DNA from: Gordonibacter faecis | GTDB taxonomy: Bacteria > Actinomycetota > Coriobacteriia > Coriobacteriales > Eggerthellaceae | NCBI RefSeq assembly: GCF_030077735.1 | Contig: NZ_JASJEU010000022.1 | Coordinates: 1-64,000 of the forward strand | Reading direction: 5' to 3' | Length of the DNA: 64,000 nucleotides | Shown: positions 59,646-64,000 of the stretch, in pieces | Layout: each line of letters starts with the position of its first letter | Numbering within the stretch: the stretch's first letter is position 1 | Translations under genes and position numbers: made by a program | The notes under the pieces: generated by a model | Database searches by the model: none | The model's input: only the letters and a program-made list of their open reading frames with translations | Told to the model about the DNA's origin: nothing

Positions 59646-62561
59646 TTACACCTCCTCGGATTTCACGGGCATCCAAGCCTTCAGGCGCGGGTCGTTCGCG
59701 TCGGTGATGATGGGCGTGCCATCCTCGTCGGCGCAGGGAATCACCACACCATTCGGGCAGTTCTCGGGCGTGGCCTTGTAGATCTTCACCAGGTAGGCGC
59801 GCAGCGTGGTGGCGCCGCTGATGGGATCTTGGGCCGTGTCGTCAACCAGGCAGTTGATGTTACTCAGGTTGTAGCCGTGCGTCGGCGCGGGCAGCTCGGG
59901 GAACCACCAACCGTGGTCAGCCTCAACCACGCCGGGCGCAATGCCGTAGAACAAGTCGGCCACCTGGCGAATCTTGCCGCGGCGCGACTCGATCCAGCAC
60001 CAGTCGCCCTGCTCGATGCCCAGTTCCTTCGCCGTTTCGGGGTTGATCTGGAACGTGGGCACCACCGCTTGCTCGCGGGCAAAGGGCTGCTGGCGGCCTT
60101 CGCTGTGGAAGAACACGGGGATGCGGCGGCCGGAGGTGAGGATGATCGGGTACTCTTCGGCCACATCAGGCGTGGAGTACGGGCTCTCGACAGGCTCGCG
60201 CACCACGGGCAGCTGCTCGCCGGGGTGATACGTCTCAAGCAGCGTCGACCACAACTCGAACTTCGTCGTGGGCGTCTCCCAACCGGGCAGACCGTCCTTG
60301 CGCATGTAGCCCAGCATGTGGCGGCGGTAGTAACCGATGGGCGTCACCTCGCGGAGGTCCCACTGGCCGTGTTCCTGCCACTGCTCTTTGAAGTCGTCCC
60401 AGTCCTTGAACTCCAGCTTCTTGCCCTCGGGGCCCGGAATCTGCATGCCGTGCGTCGAGTGGAAGATGGACATCTCGTTCACCTGCTGCTCGTCGGGCCA
60501 CTGGATGTCCAGCCATTCCTTCGGCCAGAACGGCGGCGCCGTCTCAGCGCTGGTCGGCCACCAGGGAATACCCATCTTCTTGCACAGCTGGATAATCTGG
60601 ATGGTGTCCCACTTCGCCTCGCCTTGCGGCGGCACCACGGCCACCTGCGCGCCGAAGCCGCTTTCCGCACCCTGCGAGATGCGCAGCGTGTCAATTTCCA
60701 GGAAATGGCAGGCGGGAACCAGCACGTCGGCCAGCTCCACCGTGGGCGAATGCCAGAGCTCAGCCGCCCAGTAGAAGTCAAGCGACTTGAACGCCTCCCA
60801 GTTACGGTTCGCGTTGCCGGAGTGATGATGCGAGCCCGTGGCCGAAATCATGGCACGGATGGGATACGGCTTGCCCGTGAGGATCATGTCCGTGGCGGAC
60901 GTCTGGTCGTGATGGAACGCCGCACCACCAATGGTCTGGAAGAACGGCAGCAGCGGGAACTTGTCGCCGCCGGCCACCTTCGCGCGCAGCGCCGGATCCT
61001 GCATGGGCGCGCCAAAGGGGGTAACGTAGCTGAAGAAGCAGTTGTACAGGTAGTGCACCGTCTCGCCGCCGCGGTTGCCGCCCGGCGTATCCAGGTTGCC
61101 CGTGAGGGCCGACAGGATAAGCGGGATGCGCGTGGCCTGGATGGCGTTGCCCGCGTGCTCAAGGGCCAGCTGGTACTGGATGCCGCCCTGCATGAGTTCG
61201 CAGCCGTACTCCTGGGCCGCCTCGCGCAGCGACTCCACGTCAATCTCGCAGTGCTCGGCAACACGCTCGGGCGTCCACTCGGCCAAACCGTCGGTGAACA
61301 GCTTAAACGTGGGCGTTGCGGACACCTTGCGGCCGTCCTTGAGCGTAACCTCGTACTCGCCGTCAAGCGCGGGATCAATACCCGTCGAGAAACCGTTTTC
61401 CTCGGGCAGGAAGCCACCGCACCAGTCCTCGCCCTCGCCAATCTTCGTCATCTTGGTGGGCTTGATGTACTCCGTCTCGCCTTCCCACAGGCCGGTCTCG
61501 GAATCGAACCAGGTCAGACGGTTGCCCTTCTTGTCCCACACCATGAAGCGACGGACGCTGCCGCCTTCCTTCACGTCGGATTCCTTCAGAAGGCGCGTCT
61601 TCACCGTGAGCGGATACCCCTGGTTGTCCAGGTTAGCCTGCCAGTCGAACGGTGTGGGCTCAAGCTCTTCCACAAACAGGAAGGGGCCGTCGGTCCACTT
61701 CTTGGCGAACATTTCGTCATAGGTCTTCATCTCGTTCACGATGATGTTGAGCATACCCATGCCGAACGCGTCGTCAGTGCCGGGGCGGAGGTGCACCTTG
61801 ATGTCGCACTCCTTGCCCAGGTTCTGCAGACGCGGGCCAACGCAGATGGACTTGCGGGCATTCACCTGGGAGTCTACGGTCACGCGGTTCGCGTTGTCGT
61901 AGTTGGACACTTCCTGGTTGGTGCCCCACTGGAAGAACACTTTGCAGCCCTCGTTCAGCGACACCCAGTGTGCCGGGAAGCACGTGAGCGCGCCCGCCTC
62001 GGTACGGGGGCCTTTGCACACCTGACCTGCGGTGCAACCGCCGTTGGGGCTGCCCACGTAGTAGCCGAACAGCATGGAGCCGTAGCTGGTGATGCGGCTG
62101 GTGCCGTGCAGCGACTTGATGGCCGGTCCGCCGTACTTGTCGATGACTTCTTGGAAGCCCTTGGCGCCCAGTTCAAGTGCTTCGTCCCAGCTGATACGCA
62201 CCCAACCCGGGTCCTCGCCCTTGGGGTTCGTACGCTTCATGGGATAACGAACGCGATCGGGATGGTACAACGCCTGCATGGCCGACTTGCCCTTCGCGCA
62301 GATGTGGCCTCGGCTCGAGATGGCGCTTTCATCGCCGGTGAGGTCGATGACGCGGCCGTCTTGGACCCATGCCCAGATGGCGCACTCCATTTTGCCGCAT
62401 GCACGGCAGTGCGTCCTGATCTTCTGCACGTCGCCCGCAGCCTGCGTGGCGTTTCCCTCGGCCAATGCGACGGGAGCCCCAGCACTCGTCAATCCCAGGG
62501 CAACGCTCGTGGCGGCAGCGGTCTTCAGAAAGGTACGGCGCGTGCACTTCAGTTGTTTCAT
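59646..62561 (-). CDS. Large TAT-exported molybdopterin oxidoreductase, catechol-dehydroxylase/acetylene-hydratase-like
   Basis: A 971-residue catalytic subunit. Leader CTRRTFLKTAAATSVALGL. The Fe-S motif is CRACGKMEC (C-x2-C-x4-C) with the fourth Cys in GHICAKGKS, unlike the C-x3-C-x3-C of DmsA here. GCTAGQVCKGPRTEAG supplies candidate Mo ligands. Size, Fe-S spacing and the Mo / 4Fe-4S / anchor order recall catechol dehydroxylases of gut Eggerthellaceae, but pyrogallol-transhydroxylase-like or other substrates are possible. ATG 62561 is preceded by GAGGAGGGGGA; the open frame upstream to 62810 is not coding. A LysR gene is divergent. Confidence 0.82.
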   Translation of the reverse strand: MKQLKCTRRTFLKTAAATSVALGLTSAGAPVALAEGNATQAAGDVQKIRTHCRACGKMECAIWAWVQDGRVIDLTGDESAISSRGHICAKGKSAMQALYHPDRVRYPMKRTNPKGEDPGWVRISWDEALELGAKGFQEVIDKYGGPAIKSLHGTSRITSYGSMLFGYYVGSPNGGCTAGQVCKGPRTEAGALTCFPAHWVSLNEGCKVFFQWGTNQEVSNYDNANRVTVDSQVNARKSICVGPRLQNLGKECDIKVHLRPGTDDAFGMGMLNIIVNEMKTYDEMFAKKWTDGPFLFVEELEPTPFDWQANLDNQGYPLTVKTRLLKESDVKEGGSVRRFMVWDKKGNRLTWFDSETGLWEGETEYIKPTKMTKIGEGEDWCGGFLPEENGFSTGIDPALDGEYEVTLKDGRKVSATPTFKLFTDGLAEWTPERVAEHCEIDVESLREAAQEYGCELMQGGIQYQLALEHAGNAIQATRIPLILSALTGNLDTPGGNRGGETVHYLYNCFFSYVTPFGAPMQDPALRAKVAGGDKFPLLPFFQTIGGAAFHHDQTSATDMILTGKPYPIRAMISATGSHHHSGNANRNWEAFKSLDFYWAAELWHSPTVELADVLVPACHFLEIDTLRISQGAESGFGAQVAVVPPQGEAKWDTIQIIQLCKKMGIPWWPTSAETAPPFWPKEWLDIQWPDEQQVNEMSIFHSTHGMQIPGPEGKKLEFKDWDDFKEQWQEHGQWDLREVTPIGYYRRHMLGYMRKDGLPGWETPTTKFELWSTLLETYHPGEQLPVVREPVESPYSTPDVAEEYPIILTSGRRIPVFFHSEGRQQPFAREQAVVPTFQINPETAKELGIEQGDWCWIESRRGKIRQVADLFYGIAPGVVEADHGWWFPELPAPTHGYNLSNINCLVDDTAQDPISGATTLRAYLVKIYKATPENCPNGVVIPCADEDGTPIITDANDPRLKAWMPVKSEEV

Positions 62562-62604
62562 TCCCCCTCCTCTGCTTGCATCAAAAAACACCTTCGGGTA
62601 CATT

Positions 62605-62620
62605 TGATGAACGCTCATCA
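62605..62620. promoter_or_regulatory. LysR-type palindrome (site 1)
   Basis: TGATGA-ACGC-TCATCA is a perfect dyad close to the start of the molybdoenzyme gene, in the 169-bp divergent region. Confidence 0.65.
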
Positions 62621-62672
62621 GGGCCAGTGTACTGAGCGCATGAAGCATGCAGAAGCGATTAAATGGCAGCCT

Positions 62673-62693
62673 GCTATTCCACAACGGAATAGC
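62673..62693. promoter_or_regulatory. LysR-type palindrome (site 2)
   Basis: GCTATTCC-ACAAC-GGAATAGC is a perfect 21-bp dyad containing T-N11-A, the LysR box. It lies 38 bp before the LysR start, where autoregulation plus activation of the divergent operon would be expected. Confidence 0.75.
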
Positions 62694-62730
62694 TTTATGC
62701 GATTTCAATCCCAGGGGAGGGGACGGCACT

Positions 62731-63705
62731 ATGCAGCTTTCGCATTTGGAGGAGTTCGTTGAGTTGGCGCAGTGCCTGAATTTCAGCAAGGCCGCCCGCA
62801 CGCTCAACATCTCTCAGTCTGCCTTGAGCAAGCACGTGCTCGCGCTGGAGAAGGAGTGCGGCGCGGAACTGTTGGCGCGATCGAGCGTGCAGGTGCGCCT
62901 CACGCCCGAGGGGAGCGTGCTGTTTGAAGAGGCGCTTTCCATCATTGAGGCACACGACCACGCGCTGCGCCGCATCGCCGAGATGAAGAAGGCGCATCCG
63001 CCCTTGTCAGTGGGTGGGTTGTACCTCAACATAAATATTGTGGGATTCATTAACGCCATCGCGCGCACGCTGAAAAGCACCGACGAGCACCTGCACCTCG
63101 TGTACAACAACGCGAGCGACCGCCCGTTTTGCGACCTGGTGGCATCGGGCGAAGTGGACGTGGCGTTCACCATTTTGGACCCCGACGACCCACTGCCACC
63201 CGGCGTGGAGCGCCTTCACCTGTTCGATGACCCCCTGGTGGCCATCATGGACCCCGACCACCCTTTGGCGAAGAAGGACACGCTTTCGCTGAAGGATCTC
63301 AACCGCCAAAAGATGCTGGCACCTGCCGGGTCGTACTTCATTGCCGGCGCGAAACTGGCGCACACCCTGTTGGAGCGCCACGGCTCGCGGCCGCTGTACG
63401 AATCGGTGCGCTTGCAAACGATGCAGGAGTTTCCCCTGATAGATGTGGGTGACAGCATTTTGATGGTGGAGGAATCGCTGCAGAAGCAGCAGATGTCGTA
63501 CAGCTCCCATCGCGTCTTGCGCTTTGAGGAAGCGGACGCGCAGTTCCCCTTTTATGTGGTGTTTCGCAGCTCTCCGCGCACCGAGGCGACGCAGCGGTTC
63601 GTCGACGCGCTGCGCGAGGAGTCTGAGAAGTTTCGGGCCGCGGGTGGGGCGGCTGGGGCTGCCGAAGGAGCCGGAGCCGCCGGAGCCGCCGAGGCCGCGC
63701 TCTAA
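62731..63705 (+). CDS. LysR-family transcriptional regulator
   Basis: A 324-residue regulator. N-terminal winged helix: QLSHLEEFVELAQCLNFSKAARTLNISQSALSKHV. A two-lobed ligand-binding domain (about 95-300) follows, with DPDDPLPPGV and DLVASGEVDVAFTIL in its first lobe. An unusual C-terminal tail of about 20 Gly/Ala residues ends it. ATG 62731 follows GGGGAGGGG. It probably senses the substrate of the divergent molybdoenzyme. The stop overlaps the end of the opposing ferredoxin gene by four bases. Confidence 0.88.
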   Translation: MQLSHLEEFVELAQCLNFSKAARTLNISQSALSKHVLALEKECGAELLARSSVQVRLTPEGSVLFEEALSIIEAHDHALRRIAEMKKAHPPLSVGGLYLNINIVGFINAIARTLKSTDEHLHLVYNNASDRPFCDLVASGEVDVAFTILDPDDPLPPGVERLHLFDDPLVAIMDPDHPLAKKDTLSLKDLNRQKMLAPAGSYFIAGAKLAHTLLERHGSRPLYESVRLQTMQEFPLIDVGDSILMVEESLQKQQMSYSSHRVLRFEEADAQFPFYVVFRSSPRTEATQRFVDALREESEKFRAAGGAAGAAEGAGAAGAAEAAL

Positions 63706-64000
63706 CAGCGGTCGTTGATGTTGGTGCTGCCGAGCAGTTCCTGCAGGGCGTTTTTGATGGAATGAGGCTGATTGGGCACCGCCGCGGGCGGCTTCAGATT
63801 GAAGCGCGTCCACGTATCCGCCACGAGGCTTTCCGCAGGCACTTCGTCGGCCAGACTGAGGGCATCCTTCGGGCACACATCCACGCAGCAGCCACACTTC
63901 ACGCACAAGCCGGGACGATGCTCCAAGCCCCACACACCATTGTTGTCGCAGGTGCGCAGGGCACCCGTCGGGCAGAACGTCGCGCACATGCGGCACGAGG
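63702..64000 (-). CDS. 4Fe-4S ferredoxin-type protein, partial (runs off the window end)
   Basis: Only the C-terminal 98 codons are in the window; the frame stays open to 64000. Two motifs are visible: CRMCATFCP and CVKCGCCVDVCP. The tail PKDALSLADEVP to NINDRC has no other feature. The start lies outside, so family and length cannot be given. It converges with the LysR gene. Confidence 0.75.
   Translation of the reverse strand, partial: SCRMCATFCPTGALRTCDNNGVWGLEHRPGLCVKCGCCVDVCPKDALSLADEVPAESLVADTWTRFNLKPPAAVPNQPHSIKNALQELLGSTNINDRC

Noticed and set aside
59829..62762. 977-codon plus-strand open frame opposite the molybdoenzyme
   Set aside because: It is a shadow frame produced by GC-rich third positions. 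The translation is Arg/His/Val-rich without any domain, and the opposite strand has clear molybdopterin motifs.
1..64000. CRISPR arrays, rRNA or tRNA genes, integrases or transposases
   Set aside because: No regularly spaced direct repeats, no rRNA-like blocks, no cloverleaf with a TTCGA arm outside coding genes, and no recombinase motifs were seen by eye. A tRNAscan or Infernal run would be needed to exclude small RNAs fully.

Overview
The window looks like a chromosomal segment of a high-GC, anaerobic, respiratory gut actinobacterium of the Coriobacteriia, most likely family Eggerthellaceae. The genus cannot be fixed from the sequence alone. The case rests on several complex iron-sulfur molybdoenzyme (CISM) gene sets, an aldehyde:ferredoxin oxidoreductase (AOR), two LuxR-type regulators with multi-pass membrane N-termini, a PF06541-type membrane protein, and many small 4Fe-4S proteins.

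Layout. 1-9.8 kb: housekeeping and metabolic genes (RlmD rRNA methyltransferase, dimethylargininase, YvlD-like membrane protein, iron alcohol dehydrogenase, ZIP metal transporter, flavodoxin-ferredoxin fusion, a hypothetical protein, PF06541 protein). A candidate type I toxin-antitoxin locus lies at 4.48-4.69 kb. 9.9-11.2 kb: an AT-rich insert with an AAA ATPase. 11.3-17.4 kb: a cysteine desulfidase/UPF0597 protein and two tandem EAL phosphodiesterases. 17.4-25.0 kb: a DMSO-reductase-type dmsABC operon, a second anchor plus TorD chaperone, and a divergent LuxR regulator. 25.1-31.6 kb: a tightly coupled ECF sigma / anti-sigma / lipoprotein / ABC exporter operon. 31.8-39.7 kb: a minus-strand exopolysaccharide-type operon (VTC domain, DUF4956, CotH kinase, glycosidase, HEAT-repeat protein, GT2 synthase). 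40.0-47.7 kb: a PhsA/PsrA-like molybdoenzyme set with chaperone, then AOR divergent from an exported 4Fe-4S protein. 47.9-50.5 kb: an AT-rich island with an MqsR-like toxin, a zinc-finger/HTH/Panacea antitoxin and a divergent membrane protein. 50.5-57.8 kb: Fe-S scaffold, hypothetical protein, second LuxR regulator, polyferredoxin, threonine aldolase, aminotransferase. 58.1-64 kb: a third CISM set (large TAT-exported molybdoenzyme, 4Fe-4S subunit, DmsC-like anchor) with a divergent LysR regulator, and the end of another ferredoxin gene.

How the genes work together. The three CISM sets and AOR suggest growth on alternative electron acceptors and on aldehyde or aromatic substrates. The regulators and clear palindromes next to them suggest that each set is switched on by its own substrate.

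Four genes carry reading-frame lesions: RlmD (in-frame TGA), the GT2 synthase (in-frame TAG), the ECF sigma factor (one extra base) and a membrane protein in the AT-rich island (-1 shift at a TTTAAAA heptamer). The most distinctive non-coding observations are the type I toxin/antisense RNA locus, a 19-bp operator present as an inverted pair before AOR and shared in core before the second LuxR gene, and perfect palindromes embedded inside open reading frames. All calls are from reading the sequence; no database search was run.
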